Shown piece by piece: positions 1 through 12,010 of a stretch of DNA of 64,000 nucleotides. The stretch's first letter is position 1. Every line of letters starts with the position of its first letter. The DNA comes from Theobroma cacao. Taxonomy: Eukaryota; Streptophyta; Magnoliopsida; Malvales; Malvaceae. The notes beneath the pieces were generated by a model. It saw only the letters and a list, made by a program, of their open reading frames with translations. It had not been told where the DNA came from and made no database searches. The stretch covers positions 14,050,133 to 14,114,132 of the forward strand of contig NC_030850.1 of assembly GCF_000208745.1 (NCBI RefSeq). The letters run 5' to 3'. The position numbers were made by a program, and so were the translations under genes.

Positions 1-2300
1 CTGATATTCCGATTGTAAAGATGATGTTCTGGGTCACTCCATCTTAAGTACCTTATTTTGGTTTTCACGAACTCAATTTCTTAGCTGTTGCACTCTCCTA
101 TTTTCTTTCTTTCTTTTTTTTTGGGGGGGATAACTAAAGTTACAATTACATATGCATGATATATTTCAGTCAATCTTGGATTATGGGATTTTAAAACGGT
201 GATTATACGAGGCATATATGCATTGGAAATAATCTCTTGGACCTTTAAGCCATGTTGTCTCCATGTCCTGAGCTTGATGTCAGGTTCTTTTGATCAATCC
301 AGGAGCTGCCCTCAGATTCCAACAGGCAAAACTAAAAAGGACAAAACCAAATTGAATTTTTAAGTCCGTCGAAACGGTTCCATTTAGATTAAGTCCATTC
401 TTCTTACTTTTAATGGTAAGAAATAGCAATCAGGTTCAGTTGGAATCATTTTGTATATAATACCTTAATCTAAATAACATTTACATTAATATATTTATAA
501 AATCTTAAAATGTGATAAATAAGTTCCTTATTAAATTATAAATAGTTGGGTTTATGATAGAATATTTCTTTATATTAAGGGTTTATTAGAGAATAAATTA
601 AGGCTAGTATAAATAGTTCATTTAACACTTAGCAGTTGCTTTTCTTTCCTTTTTTTCCTAAACTCTAAACCCTAAACTTAAAAGAAAAAGAGACTGAAAA
701 TTGAGAAAAATTCCCTTCAATTGAAAGAATAAGATAAGATTATATTTTAATTTTATGAAATTCTTGAATTTTGTATAATTATTTTTTTCAAGTTTTTTCA
801 ACTTTCTAACAATACTGGCACCGCTCTAGTGACTTTTCAGGGGTATAGTGGGTAGCGATGAAAAGGTCTTGAAAAAATAATTTTTAAATGATTTTTGTAG
901 AACTTCATTTAATTGAGTAATTAGAGAGATATAATTTTTTAAATTAGTTGACAAATTATTTTTTATAGTTTTAATAACTCAACTTTGGATCATTGACAAC
1001 TCACATTTCATTGACCTTTTTCTCAATTTATAGATGTTTTTTGAAGTATAATATCTGGTAGCATTTTGGTCTTAGTGGGTCGTCTAACAGATAAGTGAGA
1101 TGAAAGAATCATATGATCAAAATATATTAATTGAAATTAAAATTTAGAAATTTTGGGTATTACAATGATAATTTTTAAAATTTTGACCTTTAAAACTTGT
1201 GCATTTTGTAATCTTTTTGATTAAAACAAATTTTTATGTTATATTTTGACATGAATAATTCAAATTGATTTTTAGTTCTTCGTTGGAATTAACTTGGATC
1301 AGACGTTATAAGTGCTTAAACTAGACTTTAGAATTTCAAAAATTAAAAAATTTCATTTTAATTATTTCAAAATTATTTTTGAACAATATTTGACCAATTT
1401 TGCTATAAAATTTTATAAGTTTTAGCTATGTAATTTTTATTAAATTTTAACATAAATAAAAATATTTTTATAAAATTATTTTTCATGCTAGTAGACTTTT
1501 ATAAAAATCCATTTGATTTGAGGAAAAATTTATGAATATGATATTTACTTGAAATTAGCACTAGATTTCCATAAAAAAATTATAATTGTTATTGACTTTA
1601 TTATTTAAGCTTTATTTTTCAATTTTTTTGTAATTTTTTATATTTTCTTTTATAAAATGAAAAATTGTTTTTATTATTGGAAAATGTTTCCAATTTAAAA
1701 AAAAAATTCTACACACCTTAAATGCGTTAAAATAATGACAAGTTGTGTCTTATTGAGTTATATGTATACTAGTTTTTAGTCTTTTTATATATTTTCTTGA
1801 GATATTAGGATGTTAGAAGAATCATTGTTAAATAGTGTAGACTTAGCGAATTAGATAAGTGATTTGATATCTTTTTAATATTTTCACACCTGATAGATTA
1901 GCTTCAAAGTGAATTTAGTTTTGATGAATTATGTATAATATTTTGTCTTTTGTTTTATTAAATCGGGTTAAGTATGCAAATATTATATTTATATATATAT
2001 AGATGATTTCTTTGCTCTAGTTTTCAAATGTGATTTGTCCATTTATCATTTTCTTGTTTTGAACTCCCAATTTTGTTCGGGATCTATAATTAATATATCT
2101 TTGAGACTAAGTTATTACATCAGATATCTTGAATTGAATATATGAAATTAGTTTTGTAATAAATGAATAAATGATGTTTTTGTACATTATGGTAATCTAA
2201 AAATATATTTTGTTGTGTCTTTAGTATAAGTATGTTCTAACATTGCCAAATAGAGGTTAAATGTTAGTCATGCCAACATGTATTTTGTGATAAGAAAAAT
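1..2300. other. AT-rich intergenic DNA, no gene seen
   Basis: No open frame with coding character was found on either strand. Around 612-720 there is a TATA-like TATAAATAG followed by a pyrimidine-rich stretch and a CTAAACCCTAAAC run, which could be an old promoter or LTR leader, but no partner repeat or coding region supports this. A short TA dinucleotide run lies near 1985-2000. Confidence 0.5.
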
Positions 2301-2789
2301 GACATAATGTTCAAAAAAACCCATGAACTATTCAAGAAAATTCAAATAAGTTATTATTCTTCTGTTGTGTTCAATATTTAAGCTCTTATATTTTTATTTT
2401 GAGCCAAATAAGTCCTTATAACTAATGACTGATTAATTAAAATTAATCAAAATATCACTTGTTATTTTATACTCATATGATGCTAACATAGTACTAATGT
2501 GAAAGATGAAAATTGTCACATAGTCATATATATCATCATGCTATATTAGCATGTCACATCATCATCTATTATAACATGTCAACATATCACATTAGCGCCA
2601 TGTCAATGTCAAGTGACATTTTAACTAAGTCATCTATTAGTCATAAAAACTTATGTGACTCAATATAAAAGTATAAGCGCTTAGTTGACTCAAAATAAAA
2701 GTATAGGAGCTTGATTGAACATAATAAAAGAATAACAACTTGTTTAAATTTTTTTGAATATTTTAGAAGATTTTTTAAAATATTATGCC
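2301..2789. repeat. Foldback MITE, copy 1 of a dispersed family
   Basis: The two ends are inverted copies of each other over roughly 160 bases (about 2301-2465 against 2625-2789). Read inward from either end they give GACATAATGTT / GGCATAATATT, then TTCAAATAAGTTATTATTC-like / AACAAGTTGTTATTC-like text, then TTTTATTTTGAG, then ATAAGT(T/C)CTTATAACTAAT-like text. The middle (about 2466-2624) is a loop containing smaller inverted repeats. Both flanks carry ATAAGAAA (2290-2297 and 2790-2797), a possible target-site duplication. No protein is encoded. A diverged second copy lies at about 20235-20745. The length, long arms and lack of coding capacity fit a non-autonomous foldback or Mutator-like MITE; the superfamily is a guess. 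Confidence 0.7.
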
Positions 2790-5700
2790 ATAAGAAATCT
2801 ATTTCAAACCACACCATCAATTAGAAAACAGTGATTTTTGTGATATTTGTTTTATGTAGTCGTCAATTACTTCTCATATATTTTTGACTTATGTCGTTAG
2901 AGTTAATTATGGTTTTCATTCTAATTCTAACCTATGTCACTAGGGTTAAATGTGTCCACAACATAATATAAGGACCACTAAAATTTATAATATTTGTGAA
3001 ATTATATTTAATTCTATTATTTAAAAGTATAAGTTTTAGAGAAAATATGTTTATGAATGAAATTACAAAATTTTGCTTTGATATCTCTATTATTGATTAT
3101 GTTGACTTAAATGTTTTAAGCATACTTAGTTGAAGAGATATCGATTACTTGCTAAGTGGTTGTACTCATTTTTTTTATTTTTCTCCAATTTTACAGATTT
3201 CAATATTTTTGCATCTTTGAGAAATTTGATTTATTTGACAAGAGTTTTGGTTAGCATGTCTTTTATCTTGTATAGGCTTTGATGTGAATATTTGATTATG
3301 GTTGGTTCAAAATTGTTAACTAGATGAAAATTTTGCTTCTTTGGAACAAATAAATATATGAATTATATTTAGAGATTTAAAATTTTATAAAATGTAAATT
3401 TTAAAAAAATTCTTGAAATTATTTTTGAGTTAGTATCATATCTATTGCCTTACATGTTTATGGATTTTTCTGGTAAAACTGTGATATTATTTATGTTCTA
3501 AATCTTTAAATATGGGAGGTGAAGTTCCATATTTGATCATTGCATTCTTTCATCATTTTGTAGTTTCCTTGCAATTTTACATTTCGATAAACCTATCATG
3601 TGCATTTCATATGAGTTTTAATGCCTAAGAATGTCGGTAGTTCTTCCTGTAGAGTACACCCTTTGTTTTTTTTTTATATATATATATATAAATTCAAGTT
3701 CAGGCCGCCTGTCTGGTGCCTTTAAATTCATATGCTGACAAATAATTAATAATATGAATGAGTACAAGACTATTGCTAGACACAAAAAAGATAACTTAGA
3801 TAATCCACGTAATATAAGATAAAATCCAATTATTGCTTTCTAATTTACTACCAACCCAAATCATAAACTGAAGACTAAATTGCACCTTGGATTACCTTGC
3901 CATCAACTCAGATAATACTAGATACTCTTGTGCTTACTAGCAAAGAAACCACGCGTTCTGTTGCTCATAAACAGGTCCTCTTGTGCTATATTATATAAAT
4001 AGAACACCCTTACCCTTAAGCTAACAAAGGATTTGTGATTGCTGCAACAATCGCATTATTATATGAAGTTGATAAGTTGCTGCTGCACCCGCTGGAAAGA
4101 CAAACTCCAACAATAGACCTACAACCTTGAAACGCACGCCTAAAAGTTTATGATCGCCTTCATCATTAGCATTGAATACTCAGAAACTAGCTTAAACACA
4201 GACTGCCAAAAAGGTATTGTTTCTTTATTTTTTGTTGGTACAGACTATTGTTTCGACAAAATCAAGAACCTCGTTAACATTTTTCCACACCCCTTCCCCC
4301 CTCCCATTTCCCATCCTGACACATGTCTGAATGTAAGTTGGCAAATCTGTGTACGTACTGAACACTACTAAAACTACAAATCGATGCTCACAACATGATC
4401 GATTGTAAGCTGATTTACACTCGCTCTTCAGCAGGCAATCACTTCCTTCACTCCTTGATAACCAAATCATTGTTATTCTCATATGCCATTACATTAAATG
4501 TTGGTCCACCCAAGGGGAGGAGAATGTCTACACTATATAAAAGTTACTTAGACAGAGCAGTGGTCAGTCTTTACACCCGTAGCAGCGAAAGGAATAGGAG
4601 AAAGGAAAGCTTATATTTGGAGATAACAAATTTAATTGTTTAAAGAATATAATTTGGCAGAAAAGTGAAAACATTACAAGAGTTTTACTACATTTTCATA
4701 GATGATGAGCTATGCCACATCAAATCAATTATAAAAATAAAAGGAAAAAAAATTTAAGCATCTTGAATTACAAGGATATATTTTAAATCTAGGGGCTTAA
4801 AAACATATAAATCTAATTGACATGACTTGCTTGCAATCGATGCAAGTGCAATGTATAAAACATGAATATGTGGTTTGCATGACTTGCTTGTGAGAGTCTG
4901 AAAAATAGTCTAACAATGGAAATAAGTGGACTACAATATAGAACAAGTGACTGAAGCTGAAAATGTCAAAACATCTACACTGCTTAAAATATTCAAGTTG
5001 AATAAAAAGAATATATATATATATATACACTTTCCATATCATTCCCTGCAAAGGCCTATTTTCTCCATTTCCTTGGACCAAGAATGCAATCAGGCCAGGT
5101 GAAATCAAAAGGAAATTTGACCTTATAACACAGCAGAGATTACATCCCCGAGCTCAGACGCTGCCCATTGTCTGAAAGAGAAAATATAAGAAGCACCTGA
5201 TGACAACAAAGTCTGCAAATATGTTGTATGTTTGTTGTGTCCTAAATTTACTTCTTTTTCATTTTTTTTTATTTTTATTTTTATTTTTTTTGTTGGGTGG
5301 AGAGTAGTGTTGGGTTGACGAAGGCATTTTGGAACAAAATGCATATTATTGCATCACTAAACAAAATTCTTTGGCCAAATGCCAAGAGATTTTTATGATC
5401 TAGTAGTTCTGAAACTAGATACCCTGATCCCAAGCTTGATTTCACTGTTTTAAAGTTACCAAGATAATCCATATACTGGCATGAACCAGTTCAGAAAGCT
5501 GGCCTTAATTTGGTTAAAAGTCTGATAGGGTAAAGGGTATGACATTTTGATGGCTAATATTACCATGACTGAGAACTTTTGAACAAATCCTAACTGCTGA
5601 CCCATCTCAAATATCATTTATACTTTTAATGTCCTGTTAGGGAATCAAAAACACCAAATCAAAGTGAAAGTTGGTCACTCAAAGATTTTAGGAAATGTTA

Positions 5701-5966
5701 AATTCCAGAGTCACCCATTTGTCAAAAATGTACAACCATGTGGCAACTTGGGCATCACCTTAATAAAAAGGGGGGTCAAAGAAACAAAATCCAATTTATA
5801 GAACAATTTAAAAACATCCAAATGCATTATAGAACAATAACTACTACTTTTCACATATCAGGCACCTAGCCACCCACCTCCTCTATAAGAGATAATTTCA
5901 GCAAGACAGACATATCAACAACTAAAAACATTACCTTATACCTCCAGATTTAATCATGCTCCCCTG
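2790..5966. other. Intergenic DNA downstream of the PHD-Myb gene
   Basis: Mostly AT-rich DNA with TA runs near 3669-3692 and 5012-5028. The part nearest 5966 should contain the 3' UTR of the minus-strand PHD-Myb gene. Several short open frames exist between 4150 and 5470 but none resembles a known domain. Base composition becomes less AT-rich between 4020 and 4650, so an old gene fragment there cannot be excluded. Confidence 0.45.
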
Positions 5967-8633
5967 TTACTTTGGGGCCTCTTTGGCTATAATATTCTTC
6001 CATTTATCCTTAAGGTCAACTGGAGTACGAGTTGAATGGAAAACATGATGACCAAACTCCAAAATTTTCCTCCAGGGGATATTTTTATTCACTATACTTG
6101 AAAATCTACGCACTCCCTCCTGCAGTATAAAAATATATGGCAATAAAGAAAAAAATTGATGGAACAGAGAAAATTAAATATTGAATTCCTGCTAACTTGT
6201 CCATCACATCAGGATAGTCAAAACACATGCATGCCTAGACACTATGGCTTAGCTCAATCTAGCAAAAGCACCTATGAGTCTGGTGACTCCTGGCAAGGCA
6301 CCTTTCTGGGGCATGTGCCTGTAAAGGCAAAAGGCAAAAGAAAGGCATGCCTCATCTGTTCAAGATATTCGGCACTGATTCTTACCAATAGTTAGAAAAT
6401 AGCATAGGGCAGGACATGTAGAAACTTTTTTTGTTAGTCATCAACACTATTAAGGAAACTGTGTGTTTTATATGAGTGTCTGAAGCTTACAACTTAAAAA
6501 ATTATTAATTAATAGGAATGTCCTGTTTAACAAGTTAGCATAGGATGTCAGTGGGAAACTTTTACAAAATACTATACACATCTATAGAAAAAATGATTGG
6601 TTCCCCAAGCAGTATATATGTTAACCAATGAAAATATTGTTTCAAATATATTTAAATAAAGAAACAGATATGTAGAAAAAATCATGTAGAATCGATCCCA
6701 AAAGTTAAAGCATAGCATGTTAGCAAATACAAAATATAGAAAAAGGGAGGAACATAGCGTCCCTAATCATACCTTCAGCATTTCTTCCTCTTCAGCTGTC
6801 CAGTGTAATCGCCTACGCTTTTCAGTACCCAATTTCGAACTCACACTGCAATTTAGATGAAAATATAAGGTAATTTTACTATAGTAGTAACTAGTTAACA
6901 AAAAACCAAGGCACTAACTATGACTTCGCAACAAAATATAACATGCTCAACATGGATACTTTTAGCCAAAATGTAAAACCCTTAACAACTTACAATCGCT
7001 TGTTTAATTCTTGGCATTGCACAGAATTTTTTGCTGCTGTAGCTTTTCCTTGTTGGTTCATCTTCTTATCCTTTGCACTAGTACTTGGTTCAGAGGATGG
7101 CATCTTTGGTGAATCAACTTTCTGAGGCCACTCCTTCTGAGCTGTTCGTTTGACACGCTTTTGACGCACTACGAGTGTCTCAGTATTCAAATCAGGTAAT
7201 ACAAACTCAAAACTTTTAATTGCAGGCACCTTGGATGTAGCATCACTGGTTATTAGTGCCATAGTAGTTCCAACTGCATTTGGGAGCACTGGCTCTTCCT
7301 TGTTCTCTTCTAATACACCTACATTGTCAGAAGTTTCTTTAGTTGATACAGGAAGTGCACCTTTCTCTATTTCTAAATGGCTTGAACTAATTGGTTGTAT
7401 TTGCCATTGATCCTCATCAATTTCATCATCTTCACTATCAGAAGCATTTTCTATATCCTCATCTTGTATCCTTTCTCCATCCCCAAAATTTTCAGACCCA
7501 CGAGCTCTAGAGTTTCTTTCCTCATCAGATTTGCTTATGGACTCAACACCCGGTGTTTCCTCCTGATCATGATGTATTCTCTCATTATTTTTATCATTCA
7601 GCCCATTTTCAGAATCACCAGTATTTATCTTCCCCGCCATTGTTGATACACTGGCAGCTTTCATGGTTTCTGTTTCATCTACCTGCATTTCCTCATTTCC
7701 ACCATCTCTCTTCAAACATATAAAGTTTGACAATTCCTTCCTTGCCAACATAGCTTTCCTTCTCAACTCTTTGGTCCTCACTAGTTCTCGCTTGTACCAG
7801 CAGTAAGGGCAGTAAAATTTACCCATATTGTCAAATTTAGGATTACAATTCATGCACACTTCATGTATAGTAACCGGGCAGCCATTTTCACTGCAAACCA
7901 AAACCTGACCAGTTCGGCTATTGCATCTAATACAAGACTCTTGTTCTAACCAATCTACAAAAATACATTCTCTGCTAGGCCCTGCACCATGGTTTTCTCC
8001 TGCACATCTATCCACCTCTTCAACAGAATCAGGAACTACAACATCATCATCATTATTATCATTATCTTGACTGGAGCCAGCACCCTCCGATGCTCCACAA
8101 TCAGTACCATCTACACGATATTCTTCATTAGCTTCATCCTATGGCAAAAGTTTGTTAAAAAAGAATAGCAGAACTAAGTCATATTACACTAACATTTTGA
8201 CAGCATTTAGATTAATCTACATTTCCACAATACATAGGAAACGCTTCAATGCTTAAGGAGGTAAAGCATTTTTGACATAATTTCAATTTTCTCGAGACAC
8301 AAACAGAGTAAGTTCTACTAATTTTATCATTATCTTTAAATACGGCATGATTTTTAGATATTTTCGAGATTGTTCCTACTCCCTAGTCACATTTTATATA
8401 ATTACGAAAGAAAAGTTCAAAAATTTAAAGCGATTAAGTGCAAAAAAAGAAAAGAAAATATTCTCTACAGTTGTTTTTCTTTTATGTCGTGGATTTCCGA
8501 GAAACAAACAGAAGGTGGAAAAAAGGAGAGGGAAAGGTACCTGATGGAGGAGAGGAGGGGAGATGAGGGAGGGATTTGAAGGAGGTATCGAATTGCAAGG
8601 TCTGGACTTAACGCCTCGAGATTTTGTTCCCAT
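5967..8633 (-). CDS. PHD finger plus telobox-type Myb/SANT nuclear protein
   Basis: Four exons on the minus strand: 8633-8541, 8138-6994, 6845-6773 and 6119-5967, all GT-AG and frame-consistent, giving 487 residues. Residues about 98-146 form a C4HC3 PHD finger (C100, C103, C113, C118, H123, C126, C141, C144). An acidic, low-complexity middle follows, then a basic stretch rich in K and R before the C-terminus. Residues about 425-480 form one Myb/SANT repeat split over the last two introns, with W428, W453 and W477 and the motif VDLKDKWKN at 471-479. That motif is the signature of plant telobox (telomere-repeat-binding type) Myb domains. The protein ends seven residues after it. The expected role is chromatin reading plus double-stranded DNA binding in the nucleus; this is inferred from the domains. 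The start is the ATG at 8633, whose 31-residue exon splices in frame. The neighbouring LINE lies upstream of the promoter. Confidence 0.85.
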
Positions 8634-9059
8634 TCTTTCTTTGTTTTTGGCTTCTCCTTCGGCTGTTTTTCTGTGTTCTTGCCGATTTACGAACGACTAG
8701 AAACTAGGGGGTGCCTGTTTGTTTTCTGATCGTTTGAGAATTGAGAGGGAAGAAAACCTGCCTGCAGGCTGGGCCTACGGGCAATAAAAGCATTGGGATT
8801 TGCTATCCTGGGCTGCATTTATATCCTGCTTTAGCCCATTTTTAAATGTTTAAAATGGGCCCCTATTTCTAATTAAGCCCAACTAAGCCTTTTTTCACTA
8901 TTGTTAAAGCTTTTTGTTATTTATTTTTCATTCCATGGACGTCGGATTTAAATTTTTTTTAAGACTCTATAGTTTATATCGTGTTTGGAGGTCTGTACCT
9001 CTGCTGTTTTTTTCACTTGGAGAGGTATTTTGAAGTGCAGGACATTATTGAACTTAGAT
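8634..9059. other. Upstream region of the PHD-Myb gene
   Basis: This holds the presumed 5' UTR and promoter of the minus-strand gene starting at 8633. I see no clear TATA box. No coding sequence was found. Confidence 0.4.
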
Positions 9060-9766
9060 AAATAATGAATTATTGGTGATGATAAAGTTAGTTTTTGAAA
9101 TAATTAATAAATGGGTGATAGTTCTTTCATTCGTTATATTTTTAGTATCGTTGAAAATAAGTTGCTTTTTCGAAAGGTTGTTGAATTTCTTGATGGCAGT
9201 AAGGAATGGCAACTTGATTCTACTGGACACCTACTTTCTTTAATTAAGTTATTGAAAATAAGAGCAATCTCAATTTCAAAAATTAATGCTTGAGTGGACC
9301 AAAATATTTGGTGTGATGGGTGTAATGGAGGTTTCTTAGCTAGCTCCACCTATAGACTAATACAAATTCAACAGATTGGAAAACTTGTAACTGGATAATC
9401 TCAAGTGGATTTGACATCTGGACTATACAAAGAATGTTCAGTTTTTCACGTGAACTTTGTTTCATGATAAACTCAATATGAATGAAGAAAAAGATCGTGG
9501 AGGATGCGACTTGTTTCCGATGCCTACATGGTATTGAATCAGCTTTGCACTCATTTAGAGACTGCCTTTATGCAAAAGAGGTTTGGAGTTATGGGTTACG
9601 TTTTGATATTGATGAGATCAATTTTTTTAATTTAGAGTGAAAGGAATGGCTTTGGAGAAACTATTCTAGTAAAATTAGTTTTATTGATAATGTGTTGTGG
9701 AGTGCGCAATTTATTATGATATTTTGAGAATTTTGGAAAGGTATGGATACTTTGATTTTTCAGCAA

Positions 9767-9824
9767 CTTGTTTTATGTCTTAGTGTATGTTTGGTCTTGT
9801 TTTATGTCCTAGTGTATGTTTGGT
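9767..9824. repeat. 29-bp tandem duplication at a MITE insertion edge
   Basis: Two adjacent 29-base units (9767-9795 and 9796-9824) differ by one base. Each contains GTGTATGTTTGGT, the same word that begins the MITE whose left end lies in the second unit. The duplication therefore covers the insertion junction, including the LINE flank. Confidence 0.8.
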
Positions 9825-10230
9825 CTAACTTTTTTTCAACTTATCTATTTTTTAAAAGTAAAAGTCAAGTTAAACATGATTTTTTGATAAATTCTTTAAA
9901 AAATAACTTTTTTTTTAGAATAAAATTTTTTAAAAAAAAAGCTTAAAAAAAACTCTAAAGATGAGCTTTTTATTCTCTTCTTTTAAAAATATAAAATAAT
10001 TTTTATTTTTGTTTCAAAAATATCTTCATTTATTACAAATAATTACAATATTACCCTCTCAAAAAAAAAGAAATACTTTTTTATGATAATTTTAACAAAA
10101 ATTATAATTTATAAAAAAAACTTATAAAAAAAAATTTATCAAACAATTTTAACTTAATTTTAAAAATTATTATTTTTCATAAGAACTTCATAATAACTTT
10201 TAAGTTAGAAAAAAGTCAGACCAAACAAAC
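9814..10230. mobile_element. MITE inserted in the LINE, with target-site duplication
   Basis: A 417-base AT-rich element with terminal inverted repeats GTATGTTTGGTC (left) and GTTTGTTTGGTC (right, read inward), one mismatch in twelve. The inverted similarity extends further inward (ACTTTTTT, AACTT, TTTGATAAATT). It is bounded by the direct repeat TCCTAGT at 9807-9813 and 10231-10237. It has no coding capacity. The 7-base duplication seen (an eighth base differs) and the short TIRs suggest a hAT-like MITE. It interrupts the LINE between the zf-RVT and RNase H parts, so it arrived after the LINE. Confidence 0.8.
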
Positions 10231-10845
10231 TCCTAGTAGGTTGTGGAATAAGTCTCGGCATTTTATTAGAGAAATTAGATAAGCCATGGAAAGGAAGCAA
10301 TGTAGCAATAGGGTGGTCAAGATGGGTAAAGTAGAAGCCACATGAATAATCGTATTACTTTATTTTTAATACGGATGGTGCTTATCAATCGATTTTAGGG
10401 TGTGCATCTGCAAGTGGATTGATACGAGATAATAATGGGAAATGGACTGGTGGTTTCATCCTCAACATTGACTCTATGGATAGTTTTTCAGCGAAACTTT
10501 GGAGCATTAGAGAGGGTTTGTTGTTGGCAAAGAGATTGCAATTAAACAATCTAGTTGTGGAATTGGATGTGGCAGCGGCAGTGGCAGTTCAATTTTTTAG
10601 GGAGGGCGTGGTGACATCTCATTCATACACTACTCTAGGTCATGATTGTATTGTTTTGATCCGAGAGGGCTGGGTGAGAGATATTAGTCATATTTTAAGA
10701 GAAGTTAACATGCGTACAAATTTTCTTGTTAATGTGTCTCAGCATTGTTCGTTGGGAACGGCTACTTTGATCAATCTACCTTTAGATTTGCGTTCGTTAC
10801 TTGTTAACGACATGATAGGCTCTCTTAGTATGAGAAGTTAGGCAG

Positions 10846-12010
10846 GTTTTTTCCCGTTCTTATGTATAAACAAATAATATTTTATTTTTTATTATTTTTC
10901 TTTATTTTTAATATTTTTTTAAAAAATAAAGAATTAATATCAACCATATGAAACCTAATTTATAGTTGGATATGCAAGCAACATGATGTTATTATCGCTT
11001 TTGTTATTGTTACCATTTTTTTTTAAAAAAATAATAGAATTTGTTTGAGTGTTTTGATTGATAAGATTTTCTATTATAATTTGTCGTGTTATGATTAAAT
11101 GATTATACAAATACACGATTTATCTTTTTATTATTACTCTTTCCTATCGTATAATTTATTTATTTATTTATATTTGAATACATACGGTTTTAAATATAAA
11201 TATAAATTTATATAGATATAAAAATAAATAAATTTTCATAATGATTAGGAGTATCATGATTAATAAATATATATTCCACAATATGGTTTTGTTATTACAA
11301 ATGAATTGAAATTTGACAAATTATTTTGATTTAATGCATTTTGTAATTGTAATAAATAGGGTAATTAATTAATTCACAATTTTATTAGTACATTTTTTGG
11401 CCAAATTTGTTTTATAACAGGACGACAAAAAACAAAATCTGGATGAGGAGAAAAACCAAAGGTAACGGTCGAAGTGGGAAACCGCATACAAAATTGACTA
11501 TTTGACTTTGCATTGCAAAGACGAAAAGACTCAAAAACGGCGCCTTTCTAATTTGTGTTGTAAAATTCGAAGGGCATTCCCCTGTTCGAACGGAGACGCA
11601 GAGTCTCTCTCTCTGAAAAATAGCCGTGAAAAGTTTACCGACAATGCCGCTTGATTCATTCCTCGTTTGAGTCGTTCTTTTTTTGTTTCCCTCTCAAACC
11701 CCATTTCTCTTCCGTCTTCCCTTTCTTTTTCCTTTGCTCCGTCATTTTGGATGGTGAAGAAAACCAAACGCATTGACTTTTTACAACTTATAAGTTTCTA
11801 GAGGTCGTTTCTTCGCTTTCCTTGAAGTTTCCATTCTTTCAAGACAAAGACAAACACAAAAACGTGGAAAGAACAATCCCCAACGGACAATCCATTTTCT
11901 TTTTTTCTTCCAAGTGTTCAGGAAGAATCAATGGTTTTGTGTGGAACATGAATTACCTGTTTGGACATGGAAATTTCATTCTTTTCTCTGTTTGAAACTG
12001 AAACTACTCC
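10846..12010. other. Intergenic DNA and promoter/5' UTR of the CAX gene
   Basis: 10846-11400 is AT-rich with no coding signal. From about 11410 the composition changes, and 11570-12010 looks like a leader: pyrimidine-rich runs (including a TCTCTCTCTCT stretch near 11604) and an absence of long AT blocks. I could not fix a transcription start. Confidence 0.4.

Larger units (their letters stand above)
9060..10845 (+). pseudogene. LINE (non-LTR retrotransposon) ORF2 3' end, decayed
   Basis: The translated plus strand shows the C-terminal part of a plant LINE polyprotein in broken frames. At about 9482-9600 there is a zf-RVT-like cysteine/histidine segment (CFRCLHGIES, then HSFRDC and EVW). After an inserted MITE the sequence resumes at about 10360 with an RNase H domain: NTDGA, then AKLWSIREGLLLA and VVELD supply the D, E and D expected of the active site. 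The open frame then runs to a stop at 10841 and ends with a segment resembling the usual LINE RNase H tail. The region before 9482 has weak similarity to the stretch ahead of zf-RVT and contains stops. The endonuclease and reverse transcriptase domains are absent, as expected for a 5'-truncated insertion. The left boundary is approximate. Confidence 0.8.

Noticed and set aside
612..860. Possible LTR leader with TATAAATAG and an AAACCCTAAAC run
   Set aside because: No second LTR, primer-binding site or coding region nearby; the telomere-like word is short.
4020..4650. Less AT-rich stretch with several short frames on both strands
   Set aside because: No domain or splice structure; too weak to call a gene.
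8370..8633. Frames in both directions around 8.4-8.6 kb
   Set aside because: The minus frame is exon 1 of the PHD-Myb gene running into its intron; the plus frames are shadows.
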